DNA from: Halalkalicoccus sp. CGA53
Lineage (GTDB): Archaea; Halobacteriota; Halobacteria; Halobacteriales; Halalkalicoccaceae
Length of the DNA: 64,000 nt
Assembly (NCBI RefSeq): GCF_036429475.1
Contig: NZ_CP144125.1
Coordinates: 248,001 to 312,000, forward strand
Direction: 5' to 3'
This document shows positions 34,473 through 43,732 of the stretch, one piece after another. Under the pieces are notes generated by a model. The model was not told the origin of the DNA. It ran no database searches and was given only the letters and a program-made list of their open reading frames with translations. Each line of letters opens with the position of its first letter. Position 1 is the stretch's first letter. The position numbers were made by a program, and so were the translations under genes.

Positions 34473-35521
34473 TGCGGATCGGTTTCGTGATCTACGGCGA
34501 CATCGACGCCAGATCGGGTGGGTTCCTCTACGACCGCGAGATAGTCGACCGGTTCAGAGCGCGCGGCGAGTGCGAGGTGCTCTCGCTGCCCTGGCGGGAA
34601 ACGGCGTCGAGAGCGCTCGCGGACGACCTCCGGTCGCTGCTTCGCGACCGGGACGAGGAGTTCGACGTCTTCCTCCAGGACGAACTCGCCCACCGCTCGC
34701 TCTCGCTTTCGAACCGCTGGCTCGACACCCCGACGGTCGCGCTCGTCCACATGCTCCGCTGGCCGACGTGTTCGGGAGCGAACCGACGCCTCGCGCGGTC
34801 GGTCGAACGGCGATATCTCGCCAGCGTGAACGGCTTCGTCTTCAACAGCCGAGCCACGAGAAGAGCAGTCGAGAGCGTAACCGACCCATCGCCGAGCGTC
34901 GTCGCCTATCCGGCGGGCGATCGGTTCGGCGTCGAAACCGACGCCGAGACGGTCCGCTCCAGAGCGATCGAGGGCCCACTCCGGGTGGTCTTCCTCGGGA
35001 ACGTGATCCGGAGGAAGGGGCTCGATACGCTCCTCGAGGCTCTGGCGAGACTGGAACCACCGTGGCGGCTGACCGTCGTCGGCGACCTCGGGGCGGAACC
35101 CGGCTACACCCACGATATCCGCGACCTGATCGGACGGCTCGGGATCCGGGACAGCGTCGCACTCGCCGGGGGTATCTCGGACGAAGCGCTCGCCGACGTG
35201 CTCCGCGAGAACCACGTCATCGCTCTCCCCTCGCGCTACGAACCGTTCGGGATCGCGCTGCTCGAGGGGATGTCCGCGGGACTGGTACCGCTCGCGACGA
35301 CCGCCGGTGGGCCGCCGGAGTTCGTCAGCCACGGCGAGAGCGGACTGCTCGTCCAGCCCGGAAGTCCGGAAACGATCGCGATGGCGCTGGAGGCGCTCGC
35401 CGCCGACCGCGAACGGCTCGCGACGATGGGCGTCGCCGCCCGCGAACGCGCGGCGCGTCACCCGTCGTGGGACGAGACCGCCGACCGGGTCCACGGCCTG
35501 CTCCGACGGGTGATCCGATGA
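34472..35521 (+). CDS. GT4 family glycosyltransferase
   Basis: 349 aa GT-B enzyme. The N-terminal domain begins IGFVIYGDIDARSGGFLYD, the donor domain has VVFLGNVIRRKGLDTLLEA, and the E-x7-E motif is in RYEPFGIALLEGMSAG. It transfers a sugar from a nucleotide donor with retention of configuration; the acceptor is unknown. Fifth gene of the cluster, with ATGA overlap to the last gene (35518-35521). Confidence 0.92.
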   Translation: MRIGFVIYGDIDARSGGFLYDREIVDRFRARGECEVLSLPWRETASRALADDLRSLLRDRDEEFDVFLQDELAHRSLSLSNRWLDTPTVALVHMLRWPTCSGANRRLARSVERRYLASVNGFVFNSRATRRAVESVTDPSPSVVAYPAGDRFGVETDAETVRSRAIEGPLRVVFLGNVIRRKGLDTLLEALARLEPPWRLTVVGDLGAEPGYTHDIRDLIGRLGIRDSVALAGGISDEALADVLRENHVIALPSRYEPFGIALLEGMSAGLVPLATTAGGPPEFVSHGESGLLVQPGSPETIAMALEALAADRERLATMGVAARERAARHPSWDETADRVHGLLRRVIR

Positions 35522-36387
35522 CCGAGTTCTCCCACGAGCGCTACCTGCGCGCGAAGCGGACGGTCGACGACCGCGCGATCGACCGCCGGACGTTCGACCG
35601 ACTTCGGGGTGCGCTATCCGGGAGAGAGAGCCTCTCGATCGTCGAGATCGGCTGCGGGATCGGCACGGGGTTCACGCGACTCGTCGACTGGGGGCTCTTT
35701 CCCGCCGGGTCGGTGGTGGAGTACGTGGGCGTCGATCGGCGACCGGGAACGGTCGCCCGGGCGCACAGACACGTCACGTCGTGGGCGGAGGGTGCCGGCC
35801 ACGAGGTCCGGACCGACGAGGATCGTCAGGTGGTCGGGACCGACGAACGCTCGTTCTCGGTCCGGTTCCTCGCGGACGACGCCCGTTCCGTCCTCGACGA
35901 GGCGACCGATGTCGACCTGCTCGTGGGACAGGCGATCTTCGACCTGCTCGACCTCGAGCGTGCGCTCTCGGCCTGCCGGTCGGCGCTCCGTTCGGGTGGA
36001 CTGCTCTACGCCCCGATCACGTTCGACGGCCTGACGGCGTTCGAACCGGCGCACCCGCTCGACGAGCGGCTACTGAAGAGATACCACGCGAGCATGGACG
36101 AGCGTACCGGCCACAGCGAGACCGGGAGACGGCTGCTGACGGCGCTACCCACGTCGGGAATGGAGCTCCTCGCCGCGGGCGGCTCCGACTGGATCGTCTT
36201 CCCTCCCTATTCGGCCGACGAGGCGTACTTCCTCGCCCACCTCACGGAGTTCGTCCGACGCGAACTCGTCGACGCCGATCCGAACCCGGAGGTCGAGCGG
36301 TGGGTAGAGACGCGTCGCTCGCAGATCGAGCGCGAGGAACTGGTCCTCGTCGCGCACAACCTCGACGTGCTCGGGCGCGTTCGTTAA
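35518..36387 (+). CDS. class I SAM-dependent methyltransferase
   Basis: 289 aa. Motif I is IVEIGCGIGTGFTRLV (residues about 41-56), followed by EYVGVDRRPGTV and LLVGQAIFDLLDLE (acidic post-motifs). The C-terminal third (YHASMDERTGHSETGR, FLAHLTEFVRREL) is specific and not recognised. Last gene of the six-gene cluster; the second methyltransferase in it. Its stop overlaps that of a convergent small gene. Acceptor unknown. Confidence 0.87.
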   Translation: MTEFSHERYLRAKRTVDDRAIDRRTFDRLRGALSGRESLSIVEIGCGIGTGFTRLVDWGLFPAGSVVEYVGVDRRPGTVARAHRHVTSWAEGAGHEVRTDEDRQVVGTDERSFSVRFLADDARSVLDEATDVDLLVGQAIFDLLDLERALSACRSALRSGGLLYAPITFDGLTAFEPAHPLDERLLKRYHASMDERTGHSETGRRLLTALPTSGMELLAAGGSDWIVFPPYSADEAYFLAHLTEFVRRELVDADPNPEVERWVETRRSQIEREELVLVAHNLDVLGRVR

Positions 36388-36539
36388 TCCGCGTGCCGCG
36401 GCGGCTCCTCACAGCTCTCCAGGCCGATCTCGACGAGCTGACTGAGTACCTCGCTCTCGGTGAGACCGTGCCGTCTCGCGAGCGACCCCACCCGTCCCGC
36501 GACCTCGTCCTCGCAGACGAGGCGGTACCGTTTCGCCAT
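36384..36539 (-). CDS. 51-aa putative ribbon-helix-helix protein
   Basis: A short frame, MAKRYRLVCEDEVAGRVGSL..., 51 residues, with a strand of alternating polar and hydrophobic residues, then two helices (EVAGRVGSLARRHGLTESE and VLSQLVEIGLESC). That strand-helix-helix layout is like CopG/Arc-type DNA-binding proteins. Codon use is normal for the genome (third positions mostly G/C). Its stop overlaps the methyltransferase stop, and pgi follows downstream of its promoter side. It might regulate the six-gene cluster or nothing nearby. Confidence 0.62.
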   Translation of the reverse strand: MAKRYRLVCEDEVAGRVGSLARRHGLTESEVLSQLVEIGLESCEEPPRHAD

Positions 36540-36597
36540 TACGTACTACTCGGTCCGCGAGGTCTTAACCGTATGGCAGACGGTTGTCGTACTCCAG

Positions 36598-37890
36598 CTA
36601 CTCGACGACGAGACGGGTCTTCTCGCCGACGCGGGCGGCTTCCGTCGAGCCCTCGTCGCCGAGCAGGCCCCGGGCGGCGCGCTTTCCCCACTCCACGGCG
36701 GGCTGCGTGAACGTCTCGACGCCGAACAGTTCGCCCGCGAGCACGCAGGCCGCCTCCATCCCGTAGAGCAGTTCGCCGAGTCCGCGCTCGTCGATCCGAT
36801 CCACCTCGACTCTCACGTTCGGCCGGCCGGCGGTGGCGAGGCTCGCCTCCGTCGCCTCGAACTCGGCCTCGAGTACCGTCCCCAGGTCCGTCCCGCCGAG
36901 GTACCCGATCCCCTCCAGTTCCGTCTCGGGGATCGGACACGGTTCGCGCTCGCTCGGGCGTACCAGCGTCACCATCGCGTCGCGCGGGCCGGCCCGCCAG
37001 TACTGGAGCTGTGAGTGCTGGTCTGTCGCGCCGACCGCTCGGCTCGGGAGCTGTCCCAGACCGTCCTTCCCGAGGCTCTCCGCCCAGAGCTGGGCGAACC
37101 ACTCGGAGAAGGTCTCCAAGGACTCGGCGTACGGACACATCGCGTTCACCCGCCAGCCCCGCAGCGCGAGCGCGTAGCTGGTCGCGCCGTAGGCGTACGC
37201 CGGGCAGGAAAACAGCGAGTCCGAGAGCGTCTCGAACTCCTCGCGTGCCCCCGCGAGCAGCGCGTCGAGGTCGGCACCGGCCATCGCCGCCGCGGGTAAC
37301 GCGACCGACGAGAGCGCCGAGAACCGGCCCGGAACCCCGGCGGGAACGTCGAGCACCGGCAGGTCGCGTCGGTCGGCGAGCGCTCTCAGGTTCCCCTCTG
37401 AGCCCGTCGTGACCAGCGTCCGCTCGGCCCAGTCGACGTCCGCTCGCTCGAACGCCTCCCGGAGGACGAGGAAGGTCGCGAGCGTCTCCGCGGTCGTCCC
37501 GGATCGCGAGACGACGTGCATCGCCGTCCGTTCGAGGTCGAGGGTCGAGAGGACCCGTCGGGTGTGATCCGGATCGACGTTGTCGAGTACCACGGAGTCG
37601 AACTCGGGCGAGAGCGCGTCACAGAGCGTCGCCGCGCCGAGCGCGCTGCCGCCGATGCCGACGGTGACGAGCGTCTCGCACTCCGATAGGGGCGCGACCG
37701 CCGCGCGGATCTCGTCCGTATCGACCGTCCCGGGGAGCGCGAGCGCCGCGTAGCCGTGCTCGCGCTCCTCGATCCCGCGTTCGATCCGCTCGTGGGCGGT
37801 CGCGACGCGCTCGTCGAGTCCGTCGAGCGCGTCGCGCGGGACGCCCGGCGTCGCCTCCGCGGCGAGCGCGTTGCCGATGTCGACTTTCAT
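36598..37890 (-). CDS. pgi: glucose-6-phosphate isomerase
   Basis: 430 aa, bacterial-type PGI fold rather than the cupin-type found in some archaea. Sugar-phosphate motifs VGIGGSALG and SRSGTTAETLA, and the signature GKDGLGQLPSRAVGATDQHS with catalytic Glu/His positions, are present. It interconverts glucose 6-phosphate and fructose 6-phosphate, used here mostly for gluconeogenesis, and links to the gnd gene at the left end through glucose 6-phosphate. Monocistronic. Confidence 0.96.
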   Translation of the reverse strand: MKVDIGNALAAEATPGVPRDALDGLDERVATAHERIERGIEEREHGYAALALPGTVDTDEIRAAVAPLSECETLVTVGIGGSALGAATLCDALSPEFDSVVLDNVDPDHTRRVLSTLDLERTAMHVVSRSGTTAETLATFLVLREAFERADVDWAERTLVTTGSEGNLRALADRRDLPVLDVPAGVPGRFSALSSVALPAAAMAGADLDALLAGAREEFETLSDSLFSCPAYAYGATSYALALRGWRVNAMCPYAESLETFSEWFAQLWAESLGKDGLGQLPSRAVGATDQHSQLQYWRAGPRDAMVTLVRPSEREPCPIPETELEGIGYLGGTDLGTVLEAEFEATEASLATAGRPNVRVEVDRIDERGLGELLYGMEAACVLAGELFGVETFTQPAVEWGKRAARGLLGDEGSTEAARVGEKTRLVVE

Positions 37891-37986
37891 GCGTGAGAGG
37901 CACCCCCGCGTCGCAAAAGGGTGTCCCTTCGGGAGCTCGGGAGTCGGCGGTCGACGTCGGGAACGAGAGAGAAGAGAGCCGCGGGT

Positions 37987-38553
37987 TCAGCCGAGGAGGT
38001 ACCTGGTTTTCGGGTAGCGCTCGACGAGCGGCTGGCCCCCAACGTCGATCCCCTCGATGTATCGGTCGAGCCCAAGGATCCGCCCCGCGCCGAACGCCGC
38101 GACCGCGAGGAACACCACGAGGTAGACCAGGTTCGAGTTCACGAACCCCAGCGGCCCCGCGACGTCCCAGCTCCCCAGGTAGAACATCGCCATCTGCAGC
38201 GCCCCGCCGAGCGCCGCCAGTCGGACGAACGCCCCTGTAATGAGGGCGATCCCGATCAGCACCTGCGTCACCGGGACGACGACGTTCACCACCTCCATCA
38301 GCATCGTGCTCGCGGCCATCGCCGCGTAGATCCCCGCGACGGGACCCTCCGAACCCATGAGGTAGCCCGCCGCGTCGAAGGACTCGCCCGAGACGAACGC
38401 GACCTTCCCGAGGCCAGCCCCGAGAAACGCCCCGCCCATGACGAGCCGCAACGCGACGACGAACCACGCGGAAAGCGCGTGTGGCGTTCCGGTGAGCGTG
38501 AGCCCGCCGATCCTGCTCTCGAGTCTGTTCTCAGTCGGTGTGGATATGGACAT
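37987..38553 (-). CDS. DoxX family membrane protein
   Basis: 188 aa with four helices. RLVMGGAFLGAGLGKVAF is the DoxX entry motif and PVTQVLIGIALITGAFVRLAAL the third helix. DoxX proteins were first described as a quinol oxidase subunit, but most are of unknown function in membrane redox balance. An extended loop between helices 1 and 2 (about residues 55-80) carries a GSEGPVAG segment. Promoter sequence is probably in the 225-bp gap upstream. Confidence 0.85.
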   Translation of the reverse strand: MSISTPTENRLESRIGGLTLTGTPHALSAWFVVALRLVMGGAFLGAGLGKVAFVSGESFDAAGYLMGSEGPVAGIYAAMAASTMLMEVVNVVVPVTQVLIGIALITGAFVRLAALGGALQMAMFYLGSWDVAGPLGFVNSNLVYLVVFLAVAAFGAGRILGLDRYIEGIDVGGQPLVERYPKTRYLLG

Positions 38554-38778
38554 GATCGGTCTCTCCTTACAACTACTGATACACCCACCGAGTACTTAGA
38601 CCACGGAGCGGATTCCCAAACCCTGAGAAACGGCCGAAGTGGGCCTCCTCGACCGCACTGGGAGGAAATCACTCGGTTCGAAGGAAAGGTCACGTTCCCG
38701 TATCCGAACGATCGATCGTCGTCGTGTCGGTCGCCCCGAAAGAGCATCCCTTATCCTCGCACCCGCCCTCGTTCGCAC

Positions 38779-39291
38779 ATGGGCGAGAGCGAGACGACCT
38801 ACCGCGGGGTCCCCGGCGCGTTCGTCTACTCCTACCGACAGAGCGCGTCGCGGGCCTACCGGCTCTACGCCGTCGTGAGCGCGCTCGTCCTCGGTCTCGT
38901 CGGCCTGCTGTTCGCGTTCGGGCTGATCGGCATCGTCGCCGGCACGCTGGGGGCGTCGGAGCTCGTCACGCTCGTGCGCTCCTTTTTCGTCCTGCTGGCG
39001 GCGGTCGTCGCCGCTCCGATCCTCGCGCCGGTGTTGCTCGTCGCCCGTCGCCACCGGCGCGAGGGCTCGACCGCCGAGTACGATGCCGCGCTCGCGGTCG
39101 GCGGGTTCGTCTTCGTCCTCGCGCTCTACCTCGGCCTCGCGATGAGTATCCCGCCGGAGCTCCAGAGCGCACCCTCCGGACTCCTCGCACCGATCGAGGC
39201 GACGGTCTACGCCGCCCCCCGGTTCGCGGGCGTGATCCCGCCGGTCCTCGCGACCCTTCTCATCCTGTCGTTCCACCGTCAGTACCGCTAG
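38779..39291 (+). CDS. four-helix membrane protein of unknown function
   Basis: 170 aa. Four predicted helices (about residues 28-55, 65-90, 103-122, 140-160) with a short cytoplasmic basic loop RRHRREG. No motif is recognised; similar small membrane proteins are widely conserved in haloarchaea. The ATG at 38779 lies 25-30 nt after a CTTATCC box. The stop overlaps the end of a convergent lipoprotein gene by four bases. Confidence 0.75.
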   Translation: MGESETTYRGVPGAFVYSYRQSASRAYRLYAVVSALVLGLVGLLFAFGLIGIVAGTLGASELVTLVRSFFVLLAAVVAAPILAPVLLVARRHRREGSTAEYDAALAVGGFVFVLALYLGLAMSIPPELQSAPSGLLAPIEATVYAAPRFAGVIPPVLATLLILSFHRQYR

Positions 39292-39707
39292 TCCTCGACC
39301 GAGAGCACGTACCGATCGACCTCGCCCTCGGGATCGAAGACGAGACGCACGTCGAGGCTCGCTCCCGGATCGAGCGCCTCCGGTAGGTCGTCGTCGAGCG
39401 GATCTCCCCCCGGAGTCGAGAGCGTCGCCTCGGCCTCAGCGAGTTCAGTGTCGCCGGCGAAGAACCGACCGAGCACGCTCGGAACCTCGCTCGCGTCGTC
39501 ACCCTCGTTCGTGAGCAGCGCGCCGACGACCAGCCGGGCGGCCGGTTCGAGGTCACCTCCCGAACTCCAGTGTTCGACCCCCGAGAGCGAGAACGGCTCG
39601 CGCACCTCGACCTCGCCCGTGACCGCGTCCGCGTCGATCCCACCGAGACAGCCGGCGAGCGGGGCGAGGAGGACGGCGGTGAGCACCGCCCGTCGTGTCG
39701 GGGTCAT
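39288..39707 (-). CDS. small lipoprotein of unknown function
   Basis: 139 aa. A twin-arginine signal (MTPTRRAVLTAVLLAPLAGC) places the lipidated Cys at residue 20. The mature part looks like a single beta-sandwich (FTxxx-type strands around EVREPFSLSGVEHWSSGG and RLVVGALLTNEGDDASEVP), similar to FxLYD-type domains. No ligand motif is visible. It is probably anchored outside the membrane. Confidence 0.78.
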   Translation of the reverse strand: MTPTRRAVLTAVLLAPLAGCLGGIDADAVTGEVEVREPFSLSGVEHWSSGGDLEPAARLVVGALLTNEGDDASEVPSVLGRFFAGDTELAEAEATLSTPGGDPLDDDLPEALDPGASLDVRLVFDPEGEVDRYVLSVED

Positions 39708-39798
39708 ACCCGATGGAGGGAACGAGCGGGAAAAAGCGTCTCGAACCGCCGAGCCACGGAAACGAAACCCCGAAGCCCGTTCCCCAGCTCCCGCACGT

Positions 39799-40269
39799 AT
39801 GGACGAGAAATCAGGGACGTTCCTCGTGACCCATGCCGACGGGGAGGCGGCGGTCGCCGTCGACACGGCCGACGGGCAGGTCCACACCCTCTCGGAACAC
39901 CCCGATCTCGAAGTCGGCGAGGCGATCGAGGCGACGCTCGAACCCGACCCGCCGCTCGATGCGACCTGGATGGTGATCGAGGTCGACCGTCGCTGGGAGC
40001 CATCCGTCGAGGCGAGCGACGAGCCACCGACCGCCCGCTCGATGGAGGTCGCGGCGGGTCTGGAGGTCGGCGATCTGGATCGAACCGAACGCGAGGACTA
40101 CGGCGAGGTCCACGTGATCAGCGTTCCGTCGGAGACCGCAGCACAGGCCGTCTCGGACGTCGTGACCGACGAGGCGACGCTCGTTCGGGCCGCCCGTTAC
40201 GGCGCGCGCCGGGTCGAGGTCCGTGTCGACGAGGACGAGGGCGTGCTCAGCGTTCGTTACCTCCCCTGA
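39799..40269 (+). CDS. conserved haloarchaeal protein, probably DUF5812
   Basis: 156 aa soluble acidic protein. An N-terminal small beta-barrel-like segment (GTFLVTHADGEAAVAVDTADG) is followed by a C-terminal alpha/beta part (VISVPSETAAQAVSDVV, RRVEVRVDEDEG). I associate this layout with DUF5812, from memory. Function unknown. Its 3' end overlaps the convergent peptidase gene by 13 bases. Confidence 0.7.
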   Translation: MDEKSGTFLVTHADGEAAVAVDTADGQVHTLSEHPDLEVGEAIEATLEPDPPLDATWMVIEVDRRWEPSVEASDEPPTARSMEVAAGLEVGDLDRTEREDYGEVHVISVPSETAAQAVSDVVTDEATLVRAARYGARRVEVRVDEDEGVLSVRYLP

Positions 40270-42059
40270 TCGGCATCGATACCGCCGACGTGTTCCTCCA
40301 AGAACGCCGCGATCCGCTCGAACTGTTCGATACGGTTCTCCAGACTCGTCGTGTGGTGGCCTTCGTCCTCGAAGATGCAGGTCTCGACGGGAATCCCCTT
40401 TCCCGAAAGTGACTCCGCGATCGCCTCCGCCTCGCTCACCGGTACCCTGGGATCGTTCGCGCCGTGCTGGACGAACAGCGGACAGGCGACCCGGTCGATC
40501 CTCCGAAGCGGGCTGATCTCCTCGAGGACCTCACGGTCCTCGGCCAGCGAGCCGTACTCGCGCTCTCGGTGCGAGCGTCGCCACTCGCTCGTGTTCTCGA
40601 GAAAGGTGACGAAGTCGCCGATACCGACGAACTCGACGGCTGCGGCCCAGAGTTCGGGGTACTCCGTGATCGCCGCGAGCACCATGAACCCGCCGTAGGA
40701 GCGGCCGTAGGCGACGGTCCGCTCGCCGTCGATCTCGGGCTGCTCTCCCAGCCAGCGGACTCCGTACCGGATATCGGTCACCGAATCCATCCGTTTCTCC
40801 ACGTCGTCTAACTGGGTGTACTCCCGCCCGTACCCCGACGACCCACGGACGTTCGGCTCGAAGACGGCGTAGCCCGAATCGAGGAAGGACTGCTTGACGG
40901 GGTTGAACCACGGCCGCTGCTGGTGCTGCGGGCCACCGTGGATGTCGACGATCACCGGTGCGCCCCCCTCGGAGACTTCCCGAGGAAACGTGAGGTACGC
41001 CGGGATCTCCCGCCCGTCGAACGTGTCGTACCTGACGATCTCGGGCGACTGGAACTGCGACTCGGGGATGCCGGCGGTCGACGGGTGGGTCCATCGGATC
41101 GTCCCCTGCCCGTCACCTGTACCCACGTCCACGACGTAGACCGACGAGGGTCGACTCGGCGTCGAGAGCGTCACCAGCCCCCGGCCCCTCTCGATCGAGA
41201 GCCCTTCGATCACGCCCCGTGGGAGGTCGACTTCTTCCGCTTCGACCCCGATCGGATCGGTGAGTTCCCCGACGTGAAGCACCGAGTAGCCGTCGACGTT
41301 GTGGGCGTACGCGACCTCTCCTCCGGAACCGATCGCGGCGTGTTCGATCCCCCACTCCTCCGACGCGATCACGGGCTCGACCTCGTCTCCCAGTCGGACG
41401 AGCGCGAGGTGATCGGAGTGGCGGTCGCTCGTCGCGTAGAGCGAGCCATCCGGAGCCCAGCTCACGTTCTCGTACCGGAACTCGCCCTCGCTCACCTGCA
41501 CGCGCTCGCCCGTCTCGGCGTCGAGTACCGAGACCTCCTGCCAGTCACTGCCGTGGGCTTCCGTCACCGCGAGGCGGCTTCCGTCGGGCGAGAACCCCTC
41601 GACCGAGAGCCGACCGCCGCCCTCGGCGGTGACGAGGCGTTCTCCTCCCTCTCGATCCCCGACGTAGACGTCGAACGTGGCGTACTCGCGGCGGTTCGCG
41701 GCGAAGGCGAACCGCTCTCCGTCGGGATGCCACCCGCCCCACGTGTGGATCACCTCGGGATCGTCGGTGACCTCCTCCACAGCCGAGTCCGCACAGTCGA
41801 CGAGCAGCAACTGGTCGTGCTCGTCGCTTCCCCGGTCCATCCCGACCATCACCTCCTCGCGAGTCGGCGAGGCGTCGACGAACGACATCCGCTCGTCGTA
41901 GTGGGTGCGCTGGACGGGCCACGCGCCGGGTTCGGAGACGGTCCAGAGCTGTGGCGTGCCGGTGGCGTCCGAGAGGAAGGCGAGCGTCCCGTCGGGGGTG
42001 AACGACGGCTGGGTCGTCGCCCGCGCGGTGAGATACCGCTTCAGGTCGTACGTTCGCAT
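40257..42059 (-). CDS. S9 family serine peptidase (acylaminoacyl/prolyl oligopeptidase type)
   Basis: 600 aa. Residues 1-330 are a WD/TolB-like beta-propeller (WHPDGERFAFAANRR, FSPDGSRLAVTEA, WAPDGSLYATSDR); residues 350-600 are the alpha/beta-hydrolase domain. The catalytic Ser is in GRSYGGF, the Asp in GANDPRVPV and the His in EDEGHH; IDIHGGP-type oxyanion motif is IVDIHGGPQ. No signal peptide, so it should be a cytoplasmic oligopeptidase or acyl-peptide hydrolase. Confidence 0.94.
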   Translation of the reverse strand: MRTYDLKRYLTARATTQPSFTPDGTLAFLSDATGTPQLWTVSEPGAWPVQRTHYDERMSFVDASPTREEVMVGMDRGSDEHDQLLLVDCADSAVEEVTDDPEVIHTWGGWHPDGERFAFAANRREYATFDVYVGDREGGERLVTAEGGGRLSVEGFSPDGSRLAVTEAHGSDWQEVSVLDAETGERVQVSEGEFRYENVSWAPDGSLYATSDRHSDHLALVRLGDEVEPVIASEEWGIEHAAIGSGGEVAYAHNVDGYSVLHVGELTDPIGVEAEEVDLPRGVIEGLSIERGRGLVTLSTPSRPSSVYVVDVGTGDGQGTIRWTHPSTAGIPESQFQSPEIVRYDTFDGREIPAYLTFPREVSEGGAPVIVDIHGGPQHQQRPWFNPVKQSFLDSGYAVFEPNVRGSSGYGREYTQLDDVEKRMDSVTDIRYGVRWLGEQPEIDGERTVAYGRSYGGFMVLAAITEYPELWAAAVEFVGIGDFVTFLENTSEWRRSHREREYGSLAEDREVLEEISPLRRIDRVACPLFVQHGANDPRVPVSEAEAIAESLSGKGIPVETCIFEDEGHHTTSLENRIEQFERIAAFLEEHVGGIDADQGR

Positions 42060-42142
42060 ACCGTCGTTCGCACCGGCTGGTTCATCAACCCCGGCGTTCC
42101 GGCAGCGCCGGTCGGTGTGACTCCGTAGCAGGCAGACCGTTC

Positions 42143-43204
42143 ATGCCGCTCGTGGCTGTACCCCAAGAGGTGAGCGAGCCCGATGCGCCGTCGGCCGCAC
42201 AGCCGGACCGGAGCCTGTGGGATCGACTCGAGGTCGGGGGGCTCTCGCGCTGGCTCTTTCTCACCGGCGACCGCCACTACCTCTCCGCGCTCCTCCTGGC
42301 TCTCGTCTTTGCCGTCTCCCTGCTCTTGATCTACGCTGGGACGATCACGCCCGCCGAGGAGGGCGGTATCACCGACCTCTCTGCCTCGCTGATCGGGGGG
42401 ATGCTCCCGTTCATCACCGTCGTCCTCGCGATCAACCAGCTCATCCTCTCGGAGGAGTTCGGCACGGCGGGGACGTTCTTCGAGCGTCTCGACGAGACGC
42501 GTGACTTCCGGCGGACGATCGAGGACCACACCGGATCGCGTCCGAGCCCCGTCGATCCGGCCGAGTTCCTCCGGACGCTGATCGAGGCGAAACGGCGGGC
42601 CGCCCTCGGCATGCAGAACGTCTGTCGGGCGGAGTCACGGTCGGTACAGGCCGCGGTCGACGAGTACGTCAGCTCCACCGCGTCGGTCGACGCCGACGCG
42701 ATCGACACGCTCGGCGAGGCGACGTTCGGAACGTTCGCGGTCATCGCCGTCATCCTCGACTACAACGACCCGTGGCAGCTCCAGGTCGTCCGTCGCATCC
42801 GCGAGGACTACCGTCACGACCTCACGGAGCCGATGGATCGCCAGGCAGACCGCGTCGAGGACCTGCTTCGGGACATCCACATCGCCCGGCAGTACTTCAA
42901 GACGGTCTACATGCAACAGGAGCTCGCGGACCTCTCGAAGATCCTGCTCTACGTCGGCTTCCCGACGCTGCTCGGCGGCGCGTTCGTCGTCCTGGCCTAC
43001 GACAACCTGCTCGCGCTCGGCCTCCACCCGTGGGTCTACGCGGCGGTCGTCGCGCTCACGATCACGGCGCTGTTCAGCCCGTTCGCCGTCCTGCTCTTTT
43101 ACGTACTCAGGATCGCGACGATCGCCAGACGGACCGCCGCGGACTTCGGGCCGTTCGTCCTCCAGAAGGAACTCCCGTCGGAGGACAGAGAGACGACGGA
43201 GTGA
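42143..43204 (+). CDS. membrane protein of unknown function (353 aa)
   Basis: 353 aa. Two N-terminal helices (about residues 47-70 and 85-108), a ~150-residue soluble helical region with conserved-looking RRTIEDHTGSRPSPVDPAEF and IARQYFKTVYMQQELADLSK, and two C-terminal helices (about 270-330). The layout is of a sensor-like or channel-like haloarchaeal protein family with no named function. It is divergent from the S9 peptidase gene (83 bp) and is not in an operon. Confidence 0.78.
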   Translation: MPLVAVPQEVSEPDAPSAAQPDRSLWDRLEVGGLSRWLFLTGDRHYLSALLLALVFAVSLLLIYAGTITPAEEGGITDLSASLIGGMLPFITVVLAINQLILSEEFGTAGTFFERLDETRDFRRTIEDHTGSRPSPVDPAEFLRTLIEAKRRAALGMQNVCRAESRSVQAAVDEYVSSTASVDADAIDTLGEATFGTFAVIAVILDYNDPWQLQVVRRIREDYRHDLTEPMDRQADRVEDLLRDIHIARQYFKTVYMQQELADLSKILLYVGFPTLLGGAFVVLAYDNLLALGLHPWVYAAVVALTITALFSPFAVLLFYVLRIATIARRTAADFGPFVLQKELPSEDRETTE

Positions 43205-43293
43205 TACGGACTGCCGTACTCCGTACCGCTCAGCTCGGTACCCGCCTCTCGGTCCGAGCGGTACACAGGGACAGCAGTCCGTTTGAGTCGTTC

Positions 43294-43608
43294 TCACCCG
43301 CGGGCTGGCCCGCCAGCGCTCTGCACCCGCCAGCTCCCCTGCACCCCACAGGCCTCACGCACTTCGTACTCGACTTCGGTGTCCATATCGACCGTCCGAC
43401 CACCCTCGACCCGCTCGATTCTCAGCGGTACGTCGAGCGTGTTGCCACAGCAGCCGACGCCGACGAACTCCTCGCGAACCTCGCCCTCGCGCACGTCGCC
43501 CAGGGTCTTTCGCAGGTAGGCGCGGAACGACGGCTTCTCCACCTGAAATCGCCCCCACGTACTCAGGTCCTCCGGGTACGAGACGGTCACGCGGGTCGCT
43601 TCGGTCAT
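43294..43608 (-). CDS. conserved haloarchaeal small protein with CC motif
   Basis: 104 aa soluble protein. The mid-section VGVGCCGNTLDVPLRIE has adjacent cysteines, and a third Cys lies in REACGVQG; these could form a metal or redox site. N-terminal TRVTVSYPEDLSTWGRF is a strand-rich start. No family function is known to me. Divergent from secF, whose promoter lies between. Confidence 0.7.
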   Translation of the reverse strand: MTEATRVTVSYPEDLSTWGRFQVEKPSFRAYLRKTLGDVREGEVREEFVGVGCCGNTLDVPLRIERVEGGRTVDMDTEVEYEVREACGVQGSWRVQSAGGPARG

Positions 43609-43702
43609 GGACGTGCTACGTCGTGACGGGGTAAAAGCACGGCCCCGCGAGAGCGGACCGTGGAACTTTCGTTCACAGGTCCCCTCCCGTTGGATAAGAA
43701 AG

Positions 43703-43708
43703 TTTATT
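43703..43708 (+). promoter_or_regulatory. TATA box of secF-secD
   Basis: TTTATT lies 25-30 nt before the secF ATG at 43733, predicting a leaderless secFD transcript. Confidence 0.55.
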
Positions 43709-43732
43709 CGCGGCGGCTTCGGAGCCGGGGGC

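Noticed and set aside
35000-36387. Frame in the same direction overlapping the GT4 gene and reading into the last methyltransferase gene
   Set aside because: Only its 3' part (from 35518) shows methyltransferase motifs; the upstream part is an out-of-frame shadow of the glycosyltransferase, so a fusion is not supported.
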